Assembly: GCA_024278955.1 (NCBI GenBank)
Contig: JAJRSE010000051.1
Location: 62,001 to 126,000 of the forward strand
DNA from: Planctomycetota bacterium
GTDB lineage: Bacteria > Planctomycetota > Planctomycetia > Pirellulales > Lacipirellulaceae
DNA: 64,000 bases
Reading direction: 5' to 3'
Part shown: positions 24,834 to 34,855 of the stretch, one piece after another
Position numbering within the stretch: the first letter of the stretch is position 1
Layout: every line of letters begins with the position of its first letter
The notes under the pieces: generated by a model
Told to the model about the DNA's origin: nothing
The model's database searches: none
Seen by the model: only the letters and a program-made list of their open reading frames with translations
Program-made: the position numbers and the translations under genes

Positions 24834-26513
24834 CTAATGCTGTTGTAGCTTTTTATACTTGAATCGCTGTGGTTGGTCAGCATCTTCGCCGAATCGTTCG
24901 CGACGTTCGCGCTCGTAGGTCTCGAAGTTTCCGTTACACCAAACTACTTTGCCCTCGCCCTCGAAGGCTAAAATATGTGTCGCCAAGCGGTCGAGGAACC
25001 AGCGATCATGGCTCACCACGACCGCACAACCGGCAAAATTTTCGATGGCCTCCTCTAACGCCCTCAACGTATCGACGTCGATATCGTTCGTTGGTTCGTC
25101 GAGCAGCAACACATTCGAGCCGCGGCGTAGCAGCTTCGCCAAATGCACCCGGTTGCGCTCGCCGCCCGAAAGTATGCCCACTTTTTTCTGCTGGTCGGGA
25201 CCATGGAAATTGAACCTCGCAACGTAAGCCCGAGAGTTCAGCGTCCGCCCGCCCATCTCGATGTTGTCGTGCCCGCCAGAAATCTCCTGGTAAACCGTAT
25301 TCTCAGCTTGCAAATCATCGCGAGATTGGTCGACGTAGCCCAGCTCGACCGTCGAGCCAATCTTCAACTCTCCGCTGTCAGGAGTTTCTTGCCCCATCAG
25401 CATTCGGAGCAAAGTCGTCTTGCCGGCGCCGTTGGGCCCAATGATGCCAACAATGCCGCCGGGCGGCAAATTAAAATTCACGTCCTCCATGATCACGTTA
25501 TCCCCGTAAGCCTTGCAAAGACTTTCGGCCTTAACGACCATCTCGCCCAGGCGAGGCCCCGAGGGAATTTGGATTTCCAACACGTCGGGCCGATCCTCAA
25601 ATTGCTCGGCCGCCATCTGCTCGTAGGCCTGCATCCGAGCCTTGTTCTTCGCCTGCCGCGCCTTGGGAGCCATGCGAACCCATTCCAGCTCGCGTTTGAG
25701 GGCCCGCTGCCGAGCGCTCTGCTTTTTCTCTTCTTGTGCCAGACGTTTGGCTTTTTGTTCCAACCAATTTGAATAGTTTCCTTCGTACGGGATGCCTTTG
25801 CCCCGATCGAGTTCCAGAATCCAACCCGCGACGTTATCAAGAAAGTACCGATCATGCGTCACCGCGACAATCGTCCCTGCGTACTCGGCCAAATGGCGTT
25901 CGAGCCAAGCCACACTTTCGGCATCAAGATGGTTGGTCGGTTCGTCGAGCAGCAGCAGGTCGGGCTTTTCGAGCAAAATTTTGCAAAGCGCAACCCGACG
26001 TTTTTCACCACCCGAAAGCTTCTCGATGCTCGCGTCCCCGGGTGGCAAGTTCATTGCGCTCATGGCGATCTCGACCTGCCGATCGATTTCCCAAGCATTC
26101 GAGGCGTCGATTTTGTCTTGAAGGGCCGCCTGGCGATTCATCAGCTTATCCATCGCGTCGGGGTCATCGGCCACCTCGGCATATTTCTCGCCGATTTCCT
26201 CAAACTCCTGCAACATCGCCCGCGTCTCGGCGACCGCCTCTTCGACGTTGCCCTGCACATCCTTCTCAGGGTTCAGATGCGGCTCTTGCTCGAGCAGTCC
26301 CACCCGAAAGCCCTCGGCAAGCTCGGCCTTGCCATCAAAATCGCGGTCGTGCCCGGCCAAAATCCGAAGCAACGTACTCTTGCCCGAGCCGTTACGCCCA
26401 AGCACGCCGATCTTCGCCCCAGGATAAAAAGCCAGCGAAACGTCCTGAAGAACCTCGCGAGCGCCAATCTTCTTGGTCAACCCGCTCATTTGGTAGATGT
26501 ATTGTAATGACAT
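24834..26513 (-). CDS. ettA: Energy-dependent translational throttle ATPase (ABC-F)
   Basis: A 559-residue ABC-F protein with two ATPase domains: Walker [10 protein letters not shown] and GPNGAGKTT, signatures LSGGEKRR and LSGGERNR, and Walker [13 protein letters not shown] and [12 protein letters not shown]. The start IYQMSGLTK and the linker match EttA. It binds the ribosomal E site and links translation to the ADP/ATP ratio. The AACATC repeat directly upstream (26514-26556) occupies its leader region. Confidence 0.93.
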   Translation of the reverse strand: MSLQYIYQMSGLTKKIGAREVLQDVSLAFYPGAKIGVLGRNGSGKSTLLRILAGHDRDFDGKAELAEGFRVGLLEQEPHLNPEKDVQGNVEEAVAETRAMLQEFEEIGEKYAEVADDPDAMDKLMNRQAALQDKIDASNAWEIDRQVEIAMSAMNLPPGDASIEKLSGGEKRRVALCKILLEKPDLLLLDEPTNHLDAESVAWLERHLAEYAGTIVAVTHDRYFLDNVAGWILELDRGKGIPYEGNYSNWLEQKAKRLAQEEKKQSARQRALKRELEWVRMAPKARQAKNKARMQAYEQMAAEQFEDRPDVLEIQIPSGPRLGEMVVKAESLCKAYGDNVIMEDVNFNLPPGGIVGIIGPNGAGKTTLLRMLMGQETPDSGELKIGSTVELGYVDQSRDDLQAENTVYQEISGGHDNIEMGGRTLNSRAYVARFNFHGPDQQKKVGILSGGERNRVHLAKLLRRGSNVLLLDEPTNDIDVDTLRALEEAIENFAGCAVVVSHDRWFLDRLATHILAFEGEGKVVWCNGNFETYERERRERFGEDADQPQRFKYKKLQQH

Positions 26514-26556
26514 AGATGTTTGATGTGGGATGTTTGATTTTTGATGTAGAATGCAA
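26514..26556. repeat. AACATC-family arm upstream of ettA
   Basis: agatgtttgatgtgggatgt then ttgatttttgatgtagaatg, the left-arm orientation, directly before ettA on the minus strand. It lies next to, but outside, the arms that bracket the PDDEXK-like gene. Confidence 0.7.
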
Positions 26557-26567
26557 CAGATAATGAT

Positions 26568-26588
26568 TTCTCGCAGAGACGCGGAGAA
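26568..26588. repeat. Left arm, GCAGAGACGCGGAG family
   Basis: ttctcgcagagacgcggaga then a. Positions 26570-26588 are the perfect 19-bp inverse of 27046-27064. The stop codon of the enclosed gene starts 7 nt further in. Confidence 0.85.
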
Positions 26589-26594
26589 TCTTTT

Positions 26595-27029
26595 CTAAAC
26601 CGTCAACTCTTGCCTAACCACCTTGTAGGGTTCTAGTAAAGTCTTCAGTTTTTTGCCAAGCTTTCCCCAGGAATATCCGCCCCCTTTGCTCCACGAAACC
26701 GTCTCTGAGATATCAGTTATCGACAGAATTTTTTTTAATAACACATCATGTTCGTACAAGTACCAATCTCCTTTGTTTGGAAAAGCAACTAGCAACCCTT
26801 TTCCTTTGTACTTTTTGTTGAAAGTTAGGCGACCTTTAAGTTGGATTTTGAGAAACATTTCTCCGTCTATATGTTGAGCAATAAAATCAGCTCCTTGCCA
26901 ATCATCCGTCAATCTCAACGTAGCAAATCCATAGTCGGCCAAAATGGCAGAAATTTTCTGGAAATTGTAATTCTCTTTTTGGCGAGCGTTCAGATCATCG
27001 TATTCGATCAAATCTAATCGGACAGGCAT
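26595..27029 (-). CDS. PDDEXK-like protein in a bracketed cassette
   Basis: 144 residues from the ATG at 27029. An upstream in-frame extension would be translated from the repeat itself (RRDAETQRG), which argues for the inner start. Core features: NFQKISAILADYGFATLRL, DDWQGADFIAQHIDGEMFLK, then IQLKGRLTFNKKYKGKG, with an Asp and a Q-x-K that fit a variant PD-(D/E)xK nuclease-like core. The family is small and typically orphan. The gene ends 6 nt from one arm and starts 10 nt from the other. Confidence 0.7.
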   Translation of the reverse strand: MPVRLDLIEYDDLNARQKENYNFQKISAILADYGFATLRLTDDWQGADFIAQHIDGEMFLKIQLKGRLTFNKKYKGKGLLVAFPNKGDWYLYEHDVLLKKILSITDISETVSWSKGGGYSWGKLGKKLKTLLEPYKVVRQELTV

Positions 27030-27039
27030 CCATTCTCCC

Positions 27040-27066
27040 CTCTGCGTCTCCGCGTCTCTGCGAGAT
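27040..27066. repeat. Right arm, GCAGAGACGCGGAG family
   Basis: ctctgcgtctccgcgtctct then gcgagat. It ends immediately before the stop codon of guaA. Confidence 0.85.
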
Positions 27067-28653
27067 TCACTCCCACTCAATCGTCGCGGGTGGTTTGGAA
27101 CTAATGTCGTAAACAACACGGTTTACGCCTTTGACTTCGTTAATAATCCGCGTCGAAATCGTCGCCAACAATTCGTACGGCAGGTGGCTCCAGTCGGCGG
27201 TCATAAAGTCGTCGGTGTTCACGCAGCGGACGGCTAGCGCGTCGTCGTAGGTTCGGCTGTCGCCCATCACACCGACGCTTTGCACCGGTAGTAGCACGGC
27301 AAATGCCTGTGAGGTCTCGCGGTAAAGCCCGGCGGCTTTGATTTCGTGGATAACTATCGTATCGGCCGCTCGCAAGGTTTCCAGCCGAGGCTTCGTCACC
27401 TCGCCCAAGCACCGCACTGCGAGCCCAGGCCCGGGGAACGGGTGTCGCCAAACCATGTCCTCGGGCAGCCCAAGTTGCAAGCCTAGCTTGCGAACTTCGT
27501 CTTTGAACAAATCGCGAAGCGGTTCGATCAGATCGAACCCCAACTCGTCGGGCAACCCGCCGACGTTGTGGTGTAGCTTGATCGTATCGGCCGGGCCATC
27601 GACCGCGGCACCGCTTTCGATTACGTCGGGGTAAAGCGTGCCCTGGGCCAAAAACTTCACGCCGTTGATCTTCTCGGCCTCTTCTGCAAAACACTCGATA
27701 AACATATGGCCAATGCGCCGACGTTTTTCTTGCGGATCGGTTATGCCTGCGAGGACGCTAAGGAATCGCTCCTCGGCTTTGACCACATGCAAGTCGGTTT
27801 TGAAATGGTCGCCAAATTCTTTGATCACCGCCTTTTCTTCGTCCTGACGCAACAGCCCGTTGTCAACCAAGATGCAAGAAAGCTGCGGCCCGATCGCCTC
27901 GGCCAACAACGCCGCAACAACCGACGAATCCACGCCGCCCGACAACCCGCAAATCACCCGGCGGTCGCCCACCTGCTCGCGAATCTGTTCGATCGTCTCG
28001 GTCGCAAAATCGCCAAGCTTCCAGGTCCCCGTCGTGCCGCAAATTTTTTCTAAAAAGTTTGCCAGCAAGGTCCCGCCCTCGGGCGTGTGCGTCACCTCGG
28101 GATGAAACTGCAACCCGTAGATTGGCAACTGCTTGTGCTTTACCGCTGCGTAGGGACAGGTGCCCGTGCTCGCAAGCGGCGTAAAGCAATCGGCGATGTT
28201 CGCCACCTGATCGCCATGGCTCATCCAAACTTGGGTTTGGGAGCTTACGCCCGAAAAGAGTGCATCGTCGGCCGAAACCGAAATCTCGGCTCGGCCAAAC
28301 TCGCTCGACGCCGCGTTCTCGATTTTTCCTCCGAGCGAAGTGCAAACCAGCTGCATCCCGTAGCAGATTCCCAGCACGGGAATCCCCAACTCAAAGAGCC
28401 CCGGATCACATTTCGGAGCCCCCTCGGCATAAACGCTCGCAGGCCCGCCCGAGAGAATCAGCCCCTTCGGCGCCAACTCGCGCACGCGCTCAGCCGCGAT
28501 ATTGTGGCGGACGATTTCGCAATAGACGTTCTGCTCGCGCACACGTCGCGCAATCAGCTGGGCGTACTGCGAGCCAAAATCAAGAACCAACACCCGCTCG
28601 GCGGCGGTACGTCGCGTGGCAACTGGCGGCGAAGCCGTCATAGTCATCGGCAC
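27067..28653 (-). CDS. guaA: GMP synthase (glutamine-hydrolysing)
   Basis: A 528-residue enzyme with a class I glutamine amidotransferase domain (Cys in [10 protein letters not shown]; His and Glu in LQFHPEV), an ATP-pyrophosphatase domain with PP-loop [15 protein letters not shown], and the C-terminal dimer domain ending PPATIEWE. It makes GMP from XMP. Full length with all motifs. Repeat arm starts directly after its stop codon. Confidence 0.96.
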   Translation of the reverse strand: MPMTMTASPPVATRRTAAERVLVLDFGSQYAQLIARRVREQNVYCEIVRHNIAAERVRELAPKGLILSGGPASVYAEGAPKCDPGLFELGIPVLGICYGMQLVCTSLGGKIENAASSEFGRAEISVSADDALFSGVSSQTQVWMSHGDQVANIADCFTPLASTGTCPYAAVKHKQLPIYGLQFHPEVTHTPEGGTLLANFLEKICGTTGTWKLGDFATETIEQIREQVGDRRVICGLSGGVDSSVVAALLAEAIGPQLSCILVDNGLLRQDEEKAVIKEFGDHFKTDLHVVKAEERFLSVLAGITDPQEKRRRIGHMFIECFAEEAEKINGVKFLAQGTLYPDVIESGAAVDGPADTIKLHHNVGGLPDELGFDLIEPLRDLFKDEVRKLGLQLGLPEDMVWRHPFPGPGLAVRCLGEVTKPRLETLRAADTIVIHEIKAAGLYRETSQAFAVLLPVQSVGVMGDSRTYDDALAVRCVNTDDFMTADWSHLPYELLATISTRIINEVKGVNRVVYDISSKPPATIEWE

Positions 28654-28735
28654 CCTTCTACGAGTGCTTTGTCCTTATCAAATCATTTGGATCGACAAAG
28701 CACTAAATGGGAAACTCAGGATTATAGAAGGCCTT

Positions 28736-28757
28736 GGGGGTTGGGGGCTAGGGGTTG
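28736..28757. repeat. CCCCTAA-type repeat, inverse orientation
   Basis: gggggttgggggctaggggt then tg, the inverse of the ccctagcccctaaacctc words at 29742-29760. The two stand on either side of surE, but not tightly. Confidence 0.5.
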
Positions 28758-28892
28758 GCCACTGATTGCAGGGTTTTTCAGCCTCCAGCATGTCGTATTT
28801 CCGCCACGCGCGTTGCCGTTCTGCCACACGAACGATTATAGTGATTACTAGGCCTTCAAGACGCAAACCCCTTTACCAAGGACATTTACGAC

Positions 28893-29669
28893 GTGCAGAT
28901 CTTGCTCACCAACGACGATGGCATCCACGCACCCGGTCTGGCGGCCATGGAACGCCAATTGCGACATATCGGAGACGTAACCGTCGTCGCCCCGCTCACC
29001 GAACAAAGTGGCGTCGGACACTCGATCACCTTCCTCACCCCGCTCATGGCTCGCAAAGTCTACAGCGACTCAGGCGACCAACGTGGCTGGGCCGTCGAAG
29101 GCAGCCCGGCAGACTGTGTGAAGCTCGCCATCAGCGAACTTTGCCCCAAGCGGCCCGAGCTGGTAATCAGCGGAATCAACAGCGGACTCAACGCCGGCAT
29201 CAACGTGCTTTACTCAGGCACCGTGGCGGCAGCAATCGAAGGAGCGTTTTTTGGAATCACTAGCATTGCCGTCTCCCTAGAATTCGACGAACAAGCCCGT
29301 TTCGACTCAGCCGCCGAACAATCCCTAGCCATTATTCAACAAATCTTGTCGCAAAAAAGCAACGAGCCCCAGCTCTACAACCTCAACCTACCACGCTCGG
29401 CGATGGAAAACCCGGCCGAGGTGCATGTCGTCCCCGTGGCAACCACCCCCTGGGGCGAAGATTTTGAAAAACGCCGCGACCCGCGCGGCAGACCCTACTA
29501 CTGGGCCACAGGCATGCAGCCCGACCCGCCCAGCGATACCGAAACCGACCTTTCCGGCATCCGCGCCGGCCACATCACCCTTACCCCCCTTCAATTCGAC
29601 ATGACCCATCGCAGCTCGCTCGACCAAATGGGCTCCTGGCAATTTGGCACAGAAACTGCACCTACTTAG
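28893..29669 (+). CDS. surE: 5'-nucleotidase SurE
   Basis: A 258-residue stationary-phase survival phosphatase acting on nucleoside monophosphates. GTG start; N-terminal Asp pair in QILLTNDDGIHAPGL, then VGHSITF, GINSGLNAGINVLYSGT and VAAAIEGAFFGI. Motifs complete. Single-gene unit with CCCCTAA repeats upstream and downstream. Confidence 0.95.
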   Translation: MQILLTNDDGIHAPGLAAMERQLRHIGDVTVVAPLTEQSGVGHSITFLTPLMARKVYSDSGDQRGWAVEGSPADCVKLAISELCPKRPELVISGINSGLNAGINVLYSGTVAAAIEGAFFGITSIAVSLEFDEQARFDSAAEQSLAIIQQILSQKSNEPQLYNLNLPRSAMENPAEVHVVPVATTPWGEDFEKRRDPRGRPYYWATGMQPDPPSDTETDLSGIRAGHITLTPLQFDMTHRSSLDQMGSWQFGTETAPT

Positions 29670-29691
29670 GAAAAGGGGATAAGGATCTTGG

Positions 29692-29762
29692 GACTGGGGG
29701 CTGGAAAGAAGCAAGTCACATCACTAACCCTAGCCTCTAAACAACCCTAGCCCCTAAACCTC
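29692..29762. repeat. CCCCTAA-type repeat cluster after surE
   Basis: Contains ctgggggctgg, then ctaaccctagcctctaaaca, then accctagcccctaaacctc. Related words occur at 5934-5965 and 28736-28757. Confidence 0.5.
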
Positions 29763-29799
29763 AGCTGCCGCTCGCCTAGAAACACTCCCCACTCAACGG

Positions 29800-30348
29800 A
29801 TGAGAACTATGACCCATCAAAAACCATTCACACTCGCCGCCTTGTTGCTTCTAGCCGTAGCAATCGGCTGCGATGTGCCCGAACTTGAAGACATCGACGC
29901 CCCCTCGGCCATGCCTGCTCCACGAGCTGCCGCCGAAAAAGTAGAAACCGACAAAAAAGAAAAAGGCTGGGAACACACCGAAATGGTCGACACCGAACCG
30001 GCCGTCACCTCCGAACCCCGCGAAGTCACAGCCAACGACCCAACCAAAGGCAAAAAATCACGCCAAGCAGGCGGTTACCTCGGTGCTGTCGGACACGCTC
30101 GATTCCACGCCGAACACAAAATGATTTTCATTAGCATCGAACACGCCCTGAACCTCTACTGGGCAACCGAGGGAAACTACCCCAAAACGCATGATGAGTT
30201 TATGACCAAGATCATCAAATTCAATCAAATCCAGCTCCCGGAACTCGACCCAGGCGTGGAGTACATCTACGACCCCGAAGATCACAAACTAAAAATCCAT
30301 CGACCAGACGCAACAGAAACCCAAGAAAAAGAGACCCAAGAAAAATAA
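29800..30348 (+). CDS. Lipoprotein, function unknown
   Basis: A 182-residue lipoprotein: signal LAALLLLAVAIGC with the lipobox Cys, an acidic/Pro-rich linker, then a folded domain (HARFHAEHKMIFISIEHALNLY, about residues 103-170) that resembles helical secreted domains with a Tyr/Trp-rich patch. The start is ATG 29800 or ATG 29809. No known enzyme motif. Confidence 0.7.
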   Translation: MRTMTHQKPFTLAALLLLAVAIGCDVPELEDIDAPSAMPAPRAAAEKVETDKKEKGWEHTEMVDTEPAVTSEPREVTANDPTKGKKSRQAGGYLGAVGHARFHAEHKMIFISIEHALNLYWATEGNYPKTHDEFMTKIIKFNQIQLPELDPGVEYIYDPEDHKLKIHRPDATETQEKETQEK

Positions 30349-30448
30349 CTCCGGCGATCTCTCAGGTCGCAGCTACCGTTCCTTCCCCACCTCACTCACC
30401 TCGAACCTCCCACCACCCACCTCTCTTCTCAAACCTCTCTTCTCTACC

Positions 30449-31192
30449 ATGAAAAACTTATCTGAAATTCCGGCTTACGTCTGGCGACTGCTGTTCGCAG
30501 CAGCGCTCGTAGCAGTCGTCTTGATGACCGAGGCTCGCGCTGCCGAGTCCGGTTCCTCCGTGCAAGTCACTGCTGCAAAAATCGTGACTCCAAACGTCGA
30601 TAGCTGGATCTTCGCCCGTAGCCGCTACAGCCACGATCCCGAAACCGGGGCTCGCGTTGCTCAGTACGAGCGAGTCGCTCCCGTCGAACCGCTGGCCGAC
30701 CAACGCAACGTGACGAGCGTCTACAGCCGGTCGCGTACCATTCTACGCGGAGCCGATGGCTCGACCGACACCTACTACCGTGTGACCAACTCAGGCAACG
30801 GTCGAGGCGGGCTCGATGCCGAATGGGAACGCTTCCACGATGCCTGGCGCGGTTCGCGCGTCGCCGGCGGCACATTCCAAGGGGGCTCTCCCTTCGGTTT
30901 TGGCTACGGGGCCGGAGCAGGCTTTCCAGGATTCGCACCAGGCTTCGGCGGCGGTTACCCGGGCTTCGGCCCAGGAGGTCCCGGCTTTGGCGGAGGCTAC
31001 GGCCAGGCGAGACCCGGTCGTAACGGCTTCGGCCCAGGATTCGGTCGTCCCGACGCAGGCACACTCGATCCCGACGCAGCCGACGGCTACCGTGACCCTC
31101 GCCCACGAACTCCTGACCGTAGATTTTTCAATCAAAATTTGAATTTTGAAAACGATCACCCCCACAACCCTCCAGGCAACGGAGGAGCTTGA
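30449..31192 (+). CDS. Exported Gly/Pro/Phe-rich repeat protein
   Basis: A 247-residue protein with signal peptide (LLFAAALVAVVLMTEARAAE), a short folded region (residues about 30-125) and a low-complexity region built on GFGPG/GFGGGYPG-like units (about 145-215), then an Asn/Pro-rich tail. Such repeats suggest a flexible or aggregating surface protein. Function unknown. Confidence 0.7.
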   Translation: MKNLSEIPAYVWRLLFAAALVAVVLMTEARAAESGSSVQVTAAKIVTPNVDSWIFARSRYSHDPETGARVAQYERVAPVEPLADQRNVTSVYSRSRTILRGADGSTDTYYRVTNSGNGRGGLDAEWERFHDAWRGSRVAGGTFQGGSPFGFGYGAGAGFPGFAPGFGGGYPGFGPGGPGFGGGYGQARPGRNGFGPGFGRPDAGTLDPDAADGYRDPRPRTPDRRFFNQNLNFENDHPHNPPGNGGA

Positions 31193-31236
31193 GCGTGCGA
31201 TGACTGATAGCCGATCAAACACGTCGCCGGAGGCAA

Positions 31237-31788
31237 TCAATTCTCGTCCACCTGGCCAACCGGGTCGATCGCCTTTCCCTTGATTTTCACCGCATAGGCC
31301 TCGGCCAACCACTGTTCGCCCCGCTTCACCCAGTTGATCTCGACTTCGTCGAAGAAAAATACGCGCATCCCTCTGCGACGATGAACCCCGTCGACTTTAC
31401 CGCGAAATCGCGAAGTCGCCGTCAATCTCTCGGCATCGACCTCAACTCGAACCGAGGTGGCGCCGGTATCTTTGATCTCCGCCTGCGGCATCAGTTTCTC
31501 GACATCGTTGCGCATCTTTGCCGCCCCAGAATCGATTCGCGCCAAAACCGCCGGCATATCTCCCGCTTCGACATCCCGCATCAATTGCAGCAGCGCCGCC
31601 TCGACTTGCTCTCGCTCGGTAACCACAACCCGCTCGACAACCACCAATAGCAAGGTCAACACCACGACGCCAATCAGCGCAAACAGTGATGGCAAATTGC
31701 GCCGCGCAAGAAAAGCCAATCCACAAACGGTCGCCAACACGGCCCCCACAGCATAAATCGGCAACGGGTTTTCTAATAAAGTAGCCAC
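31237..31788 (-). CDS. Small membrane protein, function unknown
   Basis: A protein of about 183 residues with two N-terminal membrane helices (LPIYAVGAVLATVCGLAFLA and LPSLFALIGVVVLTLLLVVV) followed by a helical, basic cytoplasmic or periplasmic domain ending VGQVDEN. A longer frame to 31806 would take its first six residues from a repeat arm, so the GTG at 31788 is preferred. It shares the repeat arm with the neighbouring GxxExxY gene. Confidence 0.6.
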   Translation of the reverse strand: MATLLENPLPIYAVGAVLATVCGLAFLARRNLPSLFALIGVVVLTLLLVVVERVVVTEREQVEAALLQLMRDVEAGDMPAVLARIDSGAAKMRNDVEKLMPQAEIKDTGATSVRVEVDAERLTATSRFRGKVDGVHRRRGMRVFFFDEVEINWVKRGEQWLAEAYAVKIKGKAIDPVGQVDEN

Positions 31789-31812
31789 AGAGCACACCGA
31801 GTTCACAGAGAG
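31785..31812. repeat. Left arm, CTCTGTGAACTCTGTG family
   Basis: ccacagagcacaccgagttc then acagagag; inverse of the arm at 32173-32193 with a 6-nt insertion. The stop codon of the GxxExxY gene lies inside it. Confidence 0.8.
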
Positions 31813-32171
31813 ATTCGTTTGATACCGTTAACGAGCGTTTTCTCACCAAAGTTAAGTAACAAGGCCCTTCGAAGTCCAGTTGCCTTGAGATAAGACAAGG
31901 TTTGAGCCATAGCAACTTCAGATAGCGTTTTAACCGATTTTAATTCAACGACAACTTGCCCATCAACGAGCAAATCGACCCGTTGTCCTTGAAGCACGAT
32001 ATCTTTATAGCGTACAGAGACCTCAACTTGCCTCTCCGCCTTCATCCCACGAATCTCTAGTTCATAGCAAAGAGCCTGCTCATAAATTGATTCCAACAGT
32101 CCAGGCCCAAGATGACGGTGTACCTCAATAGCCGCACCAATAATCTGTTCGGTCAAAGAATCGCTCATCAC
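31803..32171 (-). CDS. GxxExxY family protein in a bracketed cassette
   Basis: A 122-residue protein of the GxxExxY family: IGAAIEVHRHLGPGLLESIYEQAL (the G..E..Y element), then DLLVDGQVVVELKSVK and HxxQ-like AQTLSYL. The fold is PD-(D/E)xK nuclease-like (D and E-x-K in DGQVVVELK). Function in the family is not established. The start (ATG 32168 or GTG 32171) abuts one arm; the stop lies in the other. Confidence 0.85.
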   Translation of the reverse strand: MMSDSLTEQIIGAAIEVHRHLGPGLLESIYEQALCYELEIRGMKAERQVEVSVRYKDIVLQGQRVDLLVDGQVVVELKSVKTLSEVAMAQTLSYLKATGLRRALLLNFGEKTLVNGIKRISL

Positions 32172-32172
32172 A

Positions 32173-32193
32173 CTCTCTGTGAACTCTGTGGCC
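32173..32193. repeat. Right arm, CTCTGTGAACTCTGTG family
   Basis: ctctctgtgaactctgtggc then c, inverse of 31785-31812 in two blocks. Confidence 0.8.
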
Positions 32194-32272
32194 TATTTCT
32201 GTTTTGCAGCAAAATATTGAAGACGCCTCAATTAGGCATTGACGAGAAATAGTCGTCTGACACATTCTCCCA

Positions 32273-32647
32273 TCAGCTCCCAACCGAGTCCATCGATTGA
32301 TCCTCGTTCGACCTTAAAGATAACCGTTCGCGAGCCAACAGCCCCAGAGACACGACCAAGATACTTCCGACCGTCAGCGACAACGGCACCAATCGAATCT
32401 CGGTCATTTCAGGCCGCGAATACTCCGGCATACCGGTCGTGGTCTTGCGCCCCGTGGCGTCGACCGTGACCTCAACCGTCCCCTCGGCAACCGCCATCCG
32501 AGCCTGCCCCCGACGTTCGATCCCTGCCTGACGATGCTTGAACTTCCCGCCCGTTGCCAAAATCGTAGTCAACCCCACAGCCGAAAATAGCGCAAACCAC
32601 AGCCAGGGAGAATCGGTGATCGGAGGTTGCCCGTTACGATTAGCCAT
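32273..32647 (-). CDS. Small membrane protein, function unknown
   Basis: A 124-residue protein with two membrane helices (WLWFALFSAVGLTTILAT near the N-terminus and LVPLSLTVGSILVVSLGLLA near the C-terminus) and a basic soluble loop between them. No recognised motif. Confidence 0.6.
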   Translation of the reverse strand: MANRNGQPPITDSPWLWFALFSAVGLTTILATGGKFKHRQAGIERRGQARMAVAEGTVEVTVDATGRKTTTGMPEYSRPEMTEIRLVPLSLTVGSILVVSLGLLARERLSLRSNEDQSMDSVGS

Positions 32648-32672
32648 ATTGAAGCTCAGACCTTATCACGAT

Positions 32673-32864
32673 CTAAACGGTTTTCCCTGCGCGAGGCGGA
32701 TGAGACACAACCACTTTTCCCGATTCCATCTGCCGATGACCTACCGAATCGAAATAGGCACGTAGATCGCCTCCGTATTCCTGGAGCAATTGCTCACGAA
32801 TATGATGAATGCCTTCAACAATCGCATCGGGGGAAGGCTCACTCGAAGGGTTCGTAATCACCAA
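32673..32864 (-). CDS. VapB-like antitoxin of a PIN-type pair
   Basis: A 63-residue protein reading IVEGIHHIREQLLQEYGGDL then RAYFDSVGHRQMESGKVV, typical of small antitoxins encoded directly after PIN toxins (IREEIAAEYGGDLDA-like). GTG start at 32864 overlaps the toxin stop region, giving a toxin-first arrangement with translational coupling. The toxin gene is broken, so the antitoxin may now be without a partner. Confidence 0.65.
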   Translation of the reverse strand: MVITNPSSEPSPDAIVEGIHHIREQLLQEYGGDLRAYFDSVGHRQMESGKVVVSHPPRAGKTV

Positions 32865-33323
32865 TCATCTCCTCAATCGTACAGATCAGGGGAACTGCAA
32901 ATCCCTTCTCTTCGATCCTGCGATACACCGCAGGCAAACTGTGAGCGTTTGCAATATGCTTGCAATTCCAGGTCAGTAGATATTCTATCGAATGGACTGC
33001 CGCAATGGAAATATGCAATGCGTCCAATTCAGCCTTAGGCGGCAAAATCGACCGAGACAGTAAATCCTCAGCAAGATCAAAAACCTCGGGGCCCGCGTCT
33101 AAAGTGGTATCTCGTCAAGGACAGCCAATCGTTTCCCAGCAGACTCCGAAGCCCCCTGAGATGCTTCATCGATAACAAATTGCGAGGTGAATAGCTCATG
33201 GCTCAGTCTTCCCTCGCCCCACCAACGCTTGGTAAGCATTTGGCGGGAGAGGGCAATCACCTGTCCGCTCTCGCGAGAAGTCAGGTAACTCACGACCGAA
33301 GTTTCGATATAAACAGTAGCCAT
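32839..33323 (-). pseudogene. PIN-domain toxin (VapC-like) split by a frameshift
   Basis: The N-terminal part (VYIETSVVSYLTSRESGQV, WWGEGRLSHELFTSQFVIDEA, RLAVLDEIPL) and the C-terminal part (DAGPEVFDLAEDLL in the next frame, then PKAELDALHISIAAVHSIEY, LLTWNCKHIANAH, VPLICTIEEMIG) together give one PIN toxin. They are joined by restoring one A/T in the run at 33101-33103. The break follows IPL with a premature TAG at 33099-33101. Without repair the toxin cannot be complete. Confidence 0.85.
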
Positions 33324-33343
33324 GGACTACGCAAATCTCATTT

Positions 33344-34636
<1,293 letters not shown>

Positions 34637-34855
34637 TTAAGATGTCTTGCTAAAGGCAGAATTCAACAGACGGCCGCAGATGGGCCGTACCGAGCCCCTC
34701 ATTTTAGGCCCCCTGGCCGCTGTGTCGACCCGTCTTGCTCGAAAGTGAGAAACCCTACAGACGCAGCCCTGTGAGGGCGTGTACGATAAACAATCGGATG
34801 AACTTCGGTCTCATTCCTGTCTTTAATGAATAACCAAGAGTAGGGAGCCTCTCGC

